Of a stretch of 64,000 nucleotides of DNA, positions 19,790 through 28,207 are shown one piece after another. The DNA comes from Ferrovibrio sp. MS7 (GTDB lineage Bacteria > Pseudomonadota > Alphaproteobacteria > Ferrovibrionales > Ferrovibrionaceae). The stretch lies in the NCBI RefSeq assembly GCF_038404985.1, contig NZ_JBBKBA010000001.1, positions 2,570,001 through 2,634,000 on the forward strand, read 5' to 3'. The notes beneath the pieces were generated by a model that was not told the origin of the DNA, did not search any database, and saw only the letters and a program-made list of their open reading frames with translations. A program made the translations under genes and the position numbers. The stretch's first letter is position 1; every line of letters starts with the position of its first letter.

Positions 19790-21760
19790 CTAGATATGCG
19801 CCAGCATGTCGATAACGCGGGCTGGCGGAAAAGTCATGGTGGCCACTGTACCCTGGCCCGGCCTGCTTGCAAGCGTGAGGCTGCCGCCATGGGCTTCCAT
19901 CAGGCGGCGCGACAATGGCAGCCCGAGGCCGGTGCCTTCAAAGCGCCGGTTATGCGAGCCATCGGCCTGCACGAAGGGCTCGAACATGCGTCCGAGGTCT
20001 GCCGTTTCGATGCCGATGCCGGTATCGCGCACCACAAGCGAGAGACCGCCATCTTCGCTGCGGCTGATCGCCATGGTCACTTCGCCGCCCGGCGGCGTGA
20101 ACTTAGTGGCATTGGACAGGAGGTTGAGAATCACCTGCCGGCTCATGCGCGCATCGGCGAGCAGCAGCGGCGGTTCCGGGCCGATATCGAGCTGGTCCAC
20201 CAGCTTGAGCGAACGGCTCTCGGCAATCTCCTGCATCGAACGCAGGCAGACGCGGCCCAGCGCCAGAAGATCAATTTCCTCTTCGTTCAACACCAGCTTG
20301 CCGGCCTCGACGCGGCTCCAGTCCAGCACCGCGTTGATCAGCGACAACAGGTGCCGGCCGCTATCCAGGATGTCGCGGACATATTCCTGATACTTCGGCG
20401 CGCCGAGCGGTCCGAGATGCTGGCGGTCGAGCAGTTCCGCGAAGCCGATGATGGAATTCAGCGGCGTGCGCAACTCATGGCTCATATGCGCCAGGAATTC
20501 GCTCTTGGACTTGCTCGCCATCACGGCGGCAACGCGGGCATTCTCCAGTTCGCTTTCGATGCGGTCTTGTTCGGTGATGTCGTAGAACACGCTCAGCACC
20601 ACCTGACGGTCGTCGAACAGGATCGGTCGGCCTTGCACGCGCACAGTCATCGGTTCGCCATTCAGGCGATGGGCCTGCATCCGCATCATCTCCGGCACCA
20701 CGCCTTCCTGCTGGATGCGCCGTGTCCGTTCGCGGGCGATGGGGCGGGCTTCCGGTCCGACGATTGTGAACAGGTCCCAGCCAATCAACTGCGCCAGGCT
20801 TTCGGCCCGGAGCATATGCACGGCACCCGGATTGGCGAACAGCACGCGGCCAAGGTCATGTACGATGAAGGCATCGGGCACCAGGTCGAACACGGCGCGG
20901 ATCTGGTGTTCACGCGCCACCAGATCAGATTGCATCCGGCGATGCTCGCGCAAGATGCGCACCAGTCGCGCCGCCATCAGGCCGGCAGCACCGAAGCAGG
21001 CGATCACCACTACCGCCAGCAGCAAAAACCGCTGCCCATTCAGCCGCCACCAAAGCATCACGGGGCTTTCCGTCGGGCAGGCGACATCAAGTTCCAGGTC
21101 ATAGTCGTCGAGTTGTGGCGGCCGCAGACTGAACCAGAGGGCATCGCCGGAAAGCGGCAGCCCGAGCCAGGTGGTGCCGCTGGGCAGCCGCCAATGCAGG
21201 TTCAGGCCGGTATTGGCCAGCCAGGTTGTCGCCTCCGGCAACCGGAACCCGACCACCACCCAGTCGCTTGTGGTGTCGTCGCCCCTGTAGGTGATGGCAT
21301 GGATGAAGGTGGCGCAAAGCTGTGTGCCACAGGCATAAGGGGCACCGAGGCGGTCGCTGCCGGTATGCCCAACCGACCTGCTTTGGCGCAGAATTTCGGG
21401 AATATCTGGTGGTGGCGGGAGGTCGCCGATGCTGCCGATGCTGCGTCCTGAGGGATCCACCAGGTGTACCGACTGGCCCTCCAGCAGCACATCGGCCAGG
21501 GTCGGCCCCCCCACCAGCAGCAGCCCTTCGGCGGCTGTTGTAAGATTGGCCAGGCCATCCACCACCTGGGCGATGTGGCGGGCTTCGCGGATCGCGGCGG
21601 CCATCGCCTCGGCTTTTACCGCCGCTTCGGTTTCACCCAGGCGGCGCGTGGCCTCCCGTTCCCGCGCGATATCGGCCGCAGCCCAGAGGGCCAGGGCGGC
21701 GATAGCGAGCAGGGGGAGCAGCAGGACGGTCCTAAGGTTGGTGCCTTGGGTTATTTTCAT
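19790..21760 (-). CDS. Membrane sensor histidine kinase with PAS domain
   Basis: 656-aa sensor kinase. A first transmembrane helix (residues about 10-28), an extracytoplasmic sensor region of roughly 220 residues containing two cysteines (ACGTQLC), a second helix (FLLLAVVVIACFGAAGLMA), a PAS domain (FDLVPDAFIVHDLGRVLFAN), then HisKA with MSHELRTPLNS and HATPase_c (NLLSNATKF, DTGIGI, GTGLGLPLS). The phosphoacceptor block (HLGPLGAPKYQEYVRDI) is of the PleC/DivJ sort common in Rhodospirillales. ATG 21760 is preferred over a TTG at 21796. No response regulator is adjacent, so it is an orphan kinase. It lies 25 nt upstream of the SDR on the same strand. Confidence 0.92.
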   Translation of the reverse strand: MKITQGTNLRTVLLLPLLAIAALALWAAADIAREREATRRLGETEAAVKAEAMAAAIREARHIAQVVDGLANLTTAAEGLLLVGGPTLADVLLEGQSVHLVDPSGRSIGSIGDLPPPPDIPEILRQSRSVGHTGSDRLGAPYACGTQLCATFIHAITYRGDDTTSDWVVVGFRLPEATTWLANTGLNLHWRLPSGTTWLGLPLSGDALWFSLRPPQLDDYDLELDVACPTESPVMLWWRLNGQRFLLLAVVVIACFGAAGLMAARLVRILREHRRMQSDLVAREHQIRAVFDLVPDAFIVHDLGRVLFANPGAVHMLRAESLAQLIGWDLFTIVGPEARPIARERTRRIQQEGVVPEMMRMQAHRLNGEPMTVRVQGRPILFDDRQVVLSVFYDITEQDRIESELENARVAAVMASKSKSEFLAHMSHELRTPLNSIIGFAELLDRQHLGPLGAPKYQEYVRDILDSGRHLLSLINAVLDWSRVEAGKLVLNEEEIDLLALGRVCLRSMQEIAESRSLKLVDQLDIGPEPPLLLADARMSRQVILNLLSNATKFTPPGGEVTMAISRSEDGGLSLVVRDTGIGIETADLGRMFEPFVQADGSHNRRFEGTGLGLPLSRRLMEAHGGSLTLASRPGQGTVATMTFPPARVIDMLAHI

Positions 21761-21902
21761 TACCGCCAGCGTAACAGGCGGGGTTTGCTGCGACAATCCG
21801 CCATAGTTGCTAAGCCTCGGAAATTCCTTGTCTCAAATGCCTGGGCAGACTATAGAAAGCGCGTTTTCCGGCTCTCTCTCGCGGATTCGCTCTCCAACTC
21901 CG

Positions 21903-22679
21903 ATGCAGCCCTCTGAAACCCCGCCGGGACAGCCCGCGGCGGTCGCATCCGGCCCGGATTTGTCTGTGGTCATTCCCGTGCACAACGAGGCCGCCAATAT
22001 CGGTTCGTTGCTCGAGGAGGTGTGCGCCGCGTTGCGTGGCCGCATCGCCTTCGAGATCGTGGCGGTTGATGACTGCTCGAGCGATGGCTCCACCGAGATG
22101 CTGAAGCAGCTTGCCGCTGCCATGCCGGAGTTGCGGCCGATCCGGCATCGCCGCAATGCCGGCCAGTCAATGGCGGTGTTGAGTGGCGTGCGTGCCGCCC
22201 GCGCGCTTTTCATCGCGACACTGGATGGTGATGGTCAGAACGATCCTGCCGATCTGCCGGCTTTGTGGGCGATGCTGCGTGCCGAGGGCGATGGCGGCAT
22301 GCGCCTGCTGGTGGCCGGCCACCGCACCAAGCGCCGCGATACCTGGGTGAAGCGTTATTCCTCGCGCATCGCCAATGGCGTGCGCGCCCGGCTGCTTGGC
22401 GATGCCACGCCGGATACCGGCTGCGGCCTGAAAATGCTGTCGCGGTCGCTGTTCCTGGAATTGCCGGCCTTTGATCACATGCACCGCTTCCTGCCGGCCC
22501 TGGTGCTGCGCCATGGCGGGCGGGTACGCTCGGTGCCGGTGAATCACCGCCCGCGCGGTGGTGGCGCCTCGCATTACGGCACCTGGGGCCGCCTCAAGGC
22601 GGGTCTGGTGGATATGGTTGGGGTCATCTGGCTGCAGCGCCGCTGGCGCGATAGTGGCGGCAGCGACCCCCTGGCGTGA
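21903..22679 (+). CDS. GT2 family glycosyltransferase (polyprenyl-phosphate sugar synthase type)
   Basis: 258-aa GT-A fold enzyme of the dolichol-phosphate-mannose synthase/ArnC type, without the C-terminal membrane helices seen in GtrB. Motifs: LSVVIPVHNEAANIGSLLEE, EIVAVDDCSSDGS, the DxD-like LDGDGQNDPADLP, and TGCGLKMLSR. It probably loads a sugar from a nucleotide donor onto a C55 carrier on the inner membrane face. ATG 21903 gives a compact N terminus; upstream in-frame starts at 21807 and 21837 exist. Two membrane genes follow that would use such a donor. Confidence 0.88.
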   Translation: MQPSETPPGQPAAVASGPDLSVVIPVHNEAANIGSLLEEVCAALRGRIAFEIVAVDDCSSDGSTEMLKQLAAAMPELRPIRHRRNAGQSMAVLSGVRAARALFIATLDGDGQNDPADLPALWAMLRAEGDGGMRLLVAGHRTKRRDTWVKRYSSRIANGVRARLLGDATPDTGCGLKMLSRSLFLELPAFDHMHRFLPALVLRHGGRVRSVPVNHRPRGGGASHYGTWGRLKAGLVDMVGVIWLQRRWRDSGGSDPLA

Positions 22680-22709
22680 TGCCGGGATAATTTTTTGGGA
22701 GTAGGCGCC

Positions 22710-23021
22710 ATGCTGGCGGAATTTTGGGACCGTGTAATTGATAACCTGAGCTTCTGGGCCATTGTCGGCTTTGGCGGCCAAGCGATCTTTGCCTCGCGCT
22801 TCATCGTGCAGTGGATTCATGCCGAACGCGTCCGCCGCAGCGAAATCCCGCTGGCCTTCTGGTACATCAGCCTGTTCGGCGGCGTCACGCTGCTGGTCTA
22901 TGCCATCCATCGCGCCGACTTGGTGTTCATCCTCGGCCAGATCAGTGGCCTGGTGGTGTATGCCCGTAACCTGCATCTGATCTACCGCGAGCGCCGCAAG
23001 CTCGCCGCCGAGATCACCTGA
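22710..23021 (+). CDS. LAB_N (lipid A biosynthesis N-terminal) domain membrane protein
   Basis: 103-aa integral membrane protein with three hydrophobic segments and the LAB_N signature (FGGQAIFASRFIVQWIHAE, then ARNLHLI). This domain is found alone next to ArnC/ArnT-like genes or fused to LpxB; it is often proposed to be involved in moving or handling the lipid-linked sugar. RBS GGGAG lies 8 nt before ATG 22710. The stop shares its last base with the start of the next gene. Confidence 0.88.
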   Translation: MLAEFWDRVIDNLSFWAIVGFGGQAIFASRFIVQWIHAERVRRSEIPLAFWYISLFGGVTLLVYAIHRADLVFILGQISGLVVYARNLHLIYRERRKLAAEIT

Positions 23022-24673
23022 TGCAGCCGTCGCTCGGCTCCCGTCCGCTGCTGCCCGCCACTTTCGCTTTGTGGCTGCTGGTGGTTGTGGCGGCGCTGGT
23101 GGCGCGGCCGATCATGCCGATTGACGAGACCCGCTACATCACCGTGGCGTGGGAGATGCACCTGGCCGATCATTGGCTGGTGCCGCTGCTGAATGGCGAA
23201 GCCTATCACCACAAGCCGCCGCTGCTGTTCTGGCTGATCCGTCTCGGCTGGATGATCTTCGGTGTGTCGGAGACCTGGGCGCGCCTGGTGGCACCGCTTT
23301 TCGGCCTCGGAGCCCTGGGTTTGAGCGTAGTGCTGGCGCGGCTGCTCTGGCCGGGGCAACTGGGCCGCGATGTGAGTGCGCTGGCGCCGCTGCTGCTGCT
23401 CACCGGTGCATGGTGGATGCTGTTCGCCACGCTCACCATGTTCGACCTGATGATGGCCTTCTTTGCGCTGGCCGGCTGGATCGGGCTGACGCTGGCTTTG
23501 CGCCACGGCCAGATGAAGCGCGGCCTGCTGCTCACCGGCCTTGCCATCGGCATCGGCATTCTGGCCAAGGGGCCGGTGATCCTGGTCTATGTGCTGCCGC
23601 CCGCCCTGCTGGCGCCGCTCTGGGCCGATGCTGCCAACCGGCCCGGCTGGCTTTCCTGGTATCTCGGCCTGCTCGGCAGCATCGTGTTTGGCGCATTGAT
23701 CGGCCTTGCCTGGGCCCTGCCGGCGGCGGAAGCCGGTGGACCGGAATTCAAGCAGGCGCTGCTGTGGGGCCAGACCGCCGGCCGCATGAAGGACAGCTTC
23801 GCGCATAAGCGCGGCTTCTTCTGGTATTTCCCGATGCTGCCGCTGCTGTTGCTGCCGTGGCTGTTCTGGCGCCCAAGCTGGCGCGCGCTGTGGTTGAATG
23901 ATGGTGCCTGGCGCGACAGCGGCCTGCGCTTCTGCCTCATCGTCGGCGGCAGCGGCCTGCTGATCTTCTCGGCGATCAGTGGCAAGCAGCCGCATTACCT
24001 GCTGCCGCTGGCGCCGGCCTTCGCGCTGATCGTGGCGCATGGGCTGTTGGTTGGCCGCACGGAGGCGCGCCGCTGGGATGCCTGGCCGTCGATTGCTGTG
24101 CTGCTCGTCCTCACCATTGCACTGGCCGCCTTGCCCTGGCTGTTGCACAAGCAGCCGCAACTCGGCGACAAGCTCGATCTGCCGGACTGGGCGCTGGAGC
24201 AGCATTTCGAAGTGGTGTCGGCGCTGGTTGTGGTCGCGGTCATCGCCATCTGGCTGTCGCTGAAGCCGACGCTGCTGCGCCAGATCGCGGCCGTTGTCAC
24301 CGTAGGCGTTGGCCTGTTTCTCACCGTGCATCTCGGCGTCTTTCCGCCGGCCCGGCTGAGCTACGATGGCACACCGGCGGCACTGGAAATCAAGCGCGCC
24401 CAGGATGCCGGCCGGCCTGTGGCCTTTGCCGGCGATTATCACGGCGAATACCAGTTCCTTGGCCGCCTGACCAAGCCGTTGCCGGAAGTCGCCTATCGCG
24501 ACATCCCAGCCTGGTTCATCGCCAATCCCGCCGGCCTGATGGTGGCGCGCTACACCGAAGAGCGTCTCGCCACCGGTCCGAAGCCGGTCTACACCCAGCC
24601 CAAGCGTGGCCGCGTCATGGTCATCTGGGATGCAAAAGCCGTAGCTGAACAGCCGGAATTCTTCCGGCACTGA
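23021..24673 (+). CDS. ArnT-like polyprenyl-phosphate-sugar lipid A glycosyltransferase
   Basis: 550-aa membrane glycosyltransferase of the PMT/ArnT (GT83) superfamily. The N terminus has the catalytic first periplasmic loop with IDETRY (acidic residue of the DE/D motif) after the first helix, then HHKPPLLFWLI, as in ArnT. About eleven to twelve hydrophobic segments follow, and a soluble C-terminal domain of about 120 residues. It should move a sugar from its C55 carrier onto lipid A or another periplasmic acceptor. Together with the GT2 and LAB_N genes it forms a three-gene cassette; the sugar (Ara4N, galacturonic acid or other) cannot be read from sequence. Confidence 0.88.
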   Translation: MQPSLGSRPLLPATFALWLLVVVAALVARPIMPIDETRYITVAWEMHLADHWLVPLLNGEAYHHKPPLLFWLIRLGWMIFGVSETWARLVAPLFGLGALGLSVVLARLLWPGQLGRDVSALAPLLLLTGAWWMLFATLTMFDLMMAFFALAGWIGLTLALRHGQMKRGLLLTGLAIGIGILAKGPVILVYVLPPALLAPLWADAANRPGWLSWYLGLLGSIVFGALIGLAWALPAAEAGGPEFKQALLWGQTAGRMKDSFAHKRGFFWYFPMLPLLLLPWLFWRPSWRALWLNDGAWRDSGLRFCLIVGGSGLLIFSAISGKQPHYLLPLAPAFALIVAHGLLVGRTEARRWDAWPSIAVLLVLTIALAALPWLLHKQPQLGDKLDLPDWALEQHFEVVSALVVVAVIAIWLSLKPTLLRQIAAVVTVGVGLFLTVHLGVFPPARLSYDGTPAALEIKRAQDAGRPVAFAGDYHGEYQFLGRLTKPLPEVAYRDIPAWFIANPAGLMVARYTEERLATGPKPVYTQPKRGRVMVIWDAKAVAEQPEFFRH

Positions 24674-24696
24674 CATAAAAACAGGAGGCGAGGGCG

Positions 24697-25572
24697 ATGC
24701 TGTTTGAGGGCTTCGAAACCAGACGGATCGCCGGCGCCGGGGCTGAGATTTTCTGCCGCATCGGCGGCTCAGGCCCGCCCTTGCTGCTGCTGCACGGCTA
24801 TCCGCAGACCCATGCCATGTGGCACAAGGTGGCGCCGCGCCTGGCCGAGAAATTCACCGTCATCTGCGCCGACCTGCGCGGTTACGGCGATTCATCGAAG
24901 CCAGACTCCGATGCCGCGCATCGTGTCTATTCCAAGCGCGCCACTGCTGCCGACATGGTGACGGTGATGCAGGCGCTGGGCTATCCGCGCTTCCGCCTGG
25001 CCGGCCATGACCGTGGTGGCCGCGTGTCGCATCGCCTGGCGCTGGATTTTCCGGCTGCCATCGAGCGTGTCGCTGTCCTCGACATCATCCCGACGCTGAC
25101 GCTGTTCAATACCGTCAATCAGGCGGTGGCGACGTCCTATTACCACTGGTTCTTCCTGGCGCAGCCGAACCCGCATCCGGAGCGCATGATCGGTGCAGAC
25201 CCGGACTATTATCTCGAGAGCAAGCTGCGCGCCTGGTCGGCGGCGGCTGCCGACATCTACGCCCCGCAAGCCATGGCGGAATACAAGCGCTGCTTCCGCG
25301 ATCCGCGCTGCATTCATGCCACCTGCGAGGATTACCGCGCCGGTGCCAGCATCGACCTTGACGATGACCGTGCCGATTCCCATATGCGCGTGGATGCGCC
25401 GCTTCTGGTGCTATGGGGGGCTAACGGCGCTATGCAGAAGAATTACGACGTGCTGGCCACCTGGCGCGAGAAAGCCCGCGATGTGCACGGCGAAGCCTTG
25501 CCCTGCGGCCATTTTCTGCCCGAGGAAGCGCCGCAAGAAACCTTCCACGCGCTCAACGCCTTTTTCGCCTGA
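24697..25572 (+). CDS. Alpha/beta hydrolase, fluoroacetate dehalogenase-like
   Basis: 291-aa alpha/beta hydrolase with an Asp nucleophile. The order of diagnostic residues fits the fluoroacetate dehalogenases: HGYPQTHAMWH near the oxyanion hole, DLRGYGDSSKP, GHDRGGR with nucleophile D105 and carboxylate-binding R106 and R109, D129 in LDIIPT, halide-pocket H150-W151 in YYHWFFLAQP, Y213 in CEDYRAG, and H272 in CGHFLPEEAP. The His-Trp pair is what marks the defluorinating branch as known from the Rhodopseudomonas enzyme. It would hydrolyse haloacetates to glycolate. RBS AGGAGGCGAGGG precedes the ATG. Related esterase or epoxide hydrolase roles remain possible. Confidence 0.82.
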   Translation: MLFEGFETRRIAGAGAEIFCRIGGSGPPLLLLHGYPQTHAMWHKVAPRLAEKFTVICADLRGYGDSSKPDSDAAHRVYSKRATAADMVTVMQALGYPRFRLAGHDRGGRVSHRLALDFPAAIERVAVLDIIPTLTLFNTVNQAVATSYYHWFFLAQPNPHPERMIGADPDYYLESKLRAWSAAAADIYAPQAMAEYKRCFRDPRCIHATCEDYRAGASIDLDDDRADSHMRVDAPLLVLWGANGAMQKNYDVLATWREKARDVHGEALPCGHFLPEEAPQETFHALNAFFA

Positions 25573-25589
25573 TAGGACAGCCCAGCAAG

Positions 25590-26291
25590 ATGCCAGACCA
25601 GCCCCAGTTCGACCCGGACAAGCCGGCGATCATCCTGCCGCCGCCGCGCCCGAGCCTGTGGACCAGGCTGCGCAACTGGTTCCTGGCCGGCATCATCATC
25701 ACCGCGCCGATCGGCCTTACCATCTATCTGGTGGTGATCATCATTGAGGCGATTGACCGCAACGTCAAAAGCCTGATCCCGCATGGCTACGAGCCGGAGC
25801 GCCTGCTGCCACCCAACCTGCCGTTCAGCGTTCCGGGCCTGGGCGTCATCGGTGCCGTGGTGCTGTTGACCCTGATCGGCTTCCTGTTCACCAATTTCCT
25901 TGGTCGCAGCCTGCTCGGTTTCGGCGAGGGGCTGGTGGCGCGGATGCCGATCATCCGTGGCCTCTATAGCGGCCTGAAGCAGATTTTCGAAACCGTGTTC
26001 AGCCAGTCTGGCCAGTCCTTCCGCCAGGTCGCCCTGGTGCCCTGGCCGGCCAAGGGCTCCTGGACTCTCGCCTTCGTCACCAGCGAGTTGACTGGCGAGG
26101 TGGGTGGCCGTCTGGGCCGCGATATCGTCGCCTGCTATGTGCCGACGACGCCGAACCCGACCGGCGGCTACATGGTCTATTTCCCCCGCGAGGATATCCA
26201 GATCCTCTCCATGAGCGTCGACCAGGCGATGAAACTGATCATCTCCTGTGGCGTCATCGTGCCGCCGGAACGTCTCGAACCCCCGAAGTAA
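25590..26291 (+). CDS. DUF502 family membrane protein
   Basis: 233-aa protein with two N-terminal membrane segments (AGIIITAPIGLTIYLVVIII and LGVIGAVVLLTLIGFLF) and a soluble domain. The pattern MPIIRGLYSGLKQIFETV, FRQVALVPWP and the C-terminal MSVDQAMKLIISCGV identifies DUF502, common in proteobacteria and found in plants as the COV (continuous vascular ring) family. The molecular function is unknown. It follows the dehalogenase by 17 nt, probably on one transcript. Confidence 0.9.
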   Translation: MPDQPQFDPDKPAIILPPPRPSLWTRLRNWFLAGIIITAPIGLTIYLVVIIIEAIDRNVKSLIPHGYEPERLLPPNLPFSVPGLGVIGAVVLLTLIGFLFTNFLGRSLLGFGEGLVARMPIIRGLYSGLKQIFETVFSQSGQSFRQVALVPWPAKGSWTLAFVTSELTGEVGGRLGRDIVACYVPTTPNPTGGYMVYFPREDIQILSMSVDQAMKLIISCGVIVPPERLEPPK

Positions 26292-26355
26292 TGCCTTGAA
26301 TTCATTGGTTGGCGGGCCGGGCACAGGCTCTTGCCAATTCCTGACTTGTTGATTG

Positions 26356-26369
26356 AATTGAATTCAATT
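26356..26369. promoter_or_regulatory. Palindromic candidate operator for the TetR/Rieske operon
   Basis: AATTGAATTCAATT is a perfect 14-bp palindrome 11 nt before the TetR start codon. A shorter match (TTGAATTCA) occurs 60 bp upstream at 26295-26303. A promoter candidate, TTGCCA at 26331-26336 and TGAATT at 26354-26359, overlaps it, as expected for autorepression. Confidence 0.5.
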
Positions 26370-26380
26370 AAAATCCAGGC

Positions 26381-27043
26381 ATGGGACGCCCGAAAGCACA
26401 GAAAACCGTGCCGGCCAACGATGCCGGCCCGATCGAGCGCAGCGGTCTCGAACGAGGCCGCGCCGATACGCGCCGCCGGCTGCTGGAGGCAGCCGCCGCC
26501 GAACTGGTGGCGGGCGATGGCGCGCTCGAGATCGGCGATGTGGCCCGCCGTGCCGGTGTCTCGGTCGGCCTCAGCTATCACTATTTCGGCTCCAAGGCCG
26601 GTTTGATCGCAGCGGTGGTGCAGGATTTCTACGACCGCTTCGATGCCCGCGTGATGGCGGTGAACCCGCAGCCCGGTGTCGACTGGGGCCGTCGCGAACA
26701 GCGCCGCCTGGAGGCCATGGTGGCTTTCCATTATGCCGAACCGCTTTCGCCGGTTGTGCTGGCGCGCCTGAGCCGCGAGCCGGAAGTGGCGGCGGAAGAA
26801 GCGCGCCGGCTGCAGGCGCATATCGAACTGGCGGCACAGAATATCGCGCTGGCGCAGAGGCGCGGCGAAATCCCGGACAGCCTCGATCCGCACTTGCTCG
26901 GCGCCATGATCCTCGGCGGTTTGCGTCAGGGTATCGGTCAGGCGCTGGCACAGAAGGAACGTCCGGATCAGGCGGCAATCGCGGCACGGCTTTGGGATTT
27001 CGTCGCTGCCATGGCACGGTTCAAGACAATAAAAAGCGGGTAG
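26381..27043 (+). CDS. TetR family transcriptional regulator
   Basis: 220-aa repressor. A basic N-terminal extension (MGRPKAQKTV) precedes the HTH domain: RRRLLEAAAAELVAGDGALEIGDVARRAGVSVGLSYHYFGSKAGLIAAV, the typical TetR recognition helix with YHYF. The ligand-binding domain (residues 85-220) resembles BetI-type C-terminal domains. It sits 12 nt upstream of the Rieske oxygenase gene on the same strand, with a palindrome over its probable promoter, so it most likely represses itself and that gene. The ligand is unknown. Confidence 0.9.
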   Translation: MGRPKAQKTVPANDAGPIERSGLERGRADTRRRLLEAAAAELVAGDGALEIGDVARRAGVSVGLSYHYFGSKAGLIAAVVQDFYDRFDARVMAVNPQPGVDWGRREQRRLEAMVAFHYAEPLSPVVLARLSREPEVAAEEARRLQAHIELAAQNIALAQRRGEIPDSLDPHLLGAMILGGLRQGIGQALAQKERPDQAAIAARLWDFVAAMARFKTIKSG

Positions 27044-27055
27044 GGAGAGGGGCGG

Positions 27056-28207
27056 ATGGATCAGGCAACACAGACGGCTTGGCTTTCGCGCACGCTGAAG
27101 CATATCGAGGGCGGCACCACCGATCAGGGCGAGGCGGTGACGCGCATTGCCGTGCAACGGTATATCGATCCCGATTTCCTGGCGCGCGAACGCGATACCG
27201 TGTTCCGCAACCATCCCATCGCGGTCAGTTTTTCTTCCAAGCTTGCCAAGCCCGGCGATTTTGTCACCCATGATCACCTCGGCCTGCCGCTGCTGTTGCT
27301 GCGTGGCCGCGATGGGCAGGTGCATGCCTATCTCAATGTCTGCCGCCATCGCGGTGCGCGCCTGGTGACGGCGCGCGAGGGCTGCGGCAGGCATCGCTTC
27401 ACCTGCCCGTATCATGCCTGGACGTATGACGATGCCGGCACCCTGCTGAGCCTGCCGCATGAAGCGGGTTTCGGCGATCTGGATAAGGGACAGCATGGCC
27501 TGGTGCGGCTGCCGGTGGCGGAAGCCTTCGGCGTGGTGTTTGTGCTGCCGCGCCAGGATGGCGACCTTGATCTCGACAAGGCGCTCGGGCCGCTGAAGCG
27601 CGACATGGAGAGTTTCGGGCTATCGGACCATGTGGTCTATGACGAACGCGAGATCGGCCTGCGCTGCAATTGGAAAGTGGTGATTGAGGGCGGGCTCGAA
27701 ACCTATCATGTGCGCCATGCCCATGGCCGCACCATCGCGCCGATGTTCCTCGATAATGTCAGTGTCATGGAACGCTTCGATCCCCATGCGCGGCTCTATT
27801 TCACCAAGCGCGAGGCGGCGAAGCTGAAGACACAGGCGCTTGATGGGCTGCGCGTGCGCGATTTCGGCAACCCGCTCTATTTCTTCTTCCCCAACCTGAT
27901 TGTGCTGGTGCAGCCCGATCATGCCACGGTGATGATCACGTTCCCGCAAGGCACCGATGCCTGCATGATCCAGGGCGCGGCGCTGATTCCGGAACCGGCG
28001 TTGACCGAGAAGGCGCGGGCGCATTGGGATAAGAATGTGAAGATCTTCTGGGATGCGCTGGACGAGGATTTCCAGATGGGCCAGTCGATTCAGGCCGGCT
28101 TCCGCTCCGGTGCCAACAGCCACATCACCTTCGGGCGTTTTGAGCATCCCTGCGGCTGGCTCCATGCCGCGCTCGACAAGGCCATGACAGCCGGGGCGAT
28201 GGCCTGA
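27056..28207 (+). CDS. Rieske non-heme iron oxygenase, large subunit
   Basis: 383-aa ring-hydroxylating/demethylating oxygenase alpha subunit. The [2Fe-2S] Rieske site CRHRGARL and CPYHAW (C-x-H, C-x2-H) lies near residues 95-122; the mononuclear iron ligands are in ETYHVRHAH, with an acidic third ligand expected in the later catalytic domain. Such enzymes need a reductase, which is not encoded nearby. The closest functional analogues are carnitine/betaine demethylases and aromatic dioxygenases; the substrate is unknown. Its stop codon directly abuts that of the convergent transglycosylase gene. Confidence 0.88.
   Translation: MDQATQTAWLSRTLKHIEGGTTDQGEAVTRIAVQRYIDPDFLARERDTVFRNHPIAVSFSSKLAKPGDFVTHDHLGLPLLLLRGRDGQVHAYLNVCRHRGARLVTAREGCGRHRFTCPYHAWTYDDAGTLLSLPHEAGFGDLDKGQHGLVRLPVAEAFGVVFVLPRQDGDLDLDKALGPLKRDMESFGLSDHVVYDEREIGLRCNWKVVIEGGLETYHVRHAHGRTIAPMFLDNVSVMERFDPHARLYFTKREAAKLKTQALDGLRVRDFGNPLYFFFPNLIVLVQPDHATVMITFPQGTDACMIQGAALIPEPALTEKARAHWDKNVKIFWDALDEDFQMGQSIQAGFRSGANSHITFGRFEHPCGWLHAALDKAMTAGAMA

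Noticed and set aside
18743-21451. 902-codon open frame on the + strand
   Set aside because: Antisense to the membrane histidine kinase, SDR and OB-fold genes, which have full domain signatures; its translation is low-complexity His/Arg/Gln-rich, a by-product of high GC.
22982-24676. 564-codon open frame on the - strand
   Set aside because: Antisense to the ArnT-like gene; Gln/Arg/His-rich with no motif.
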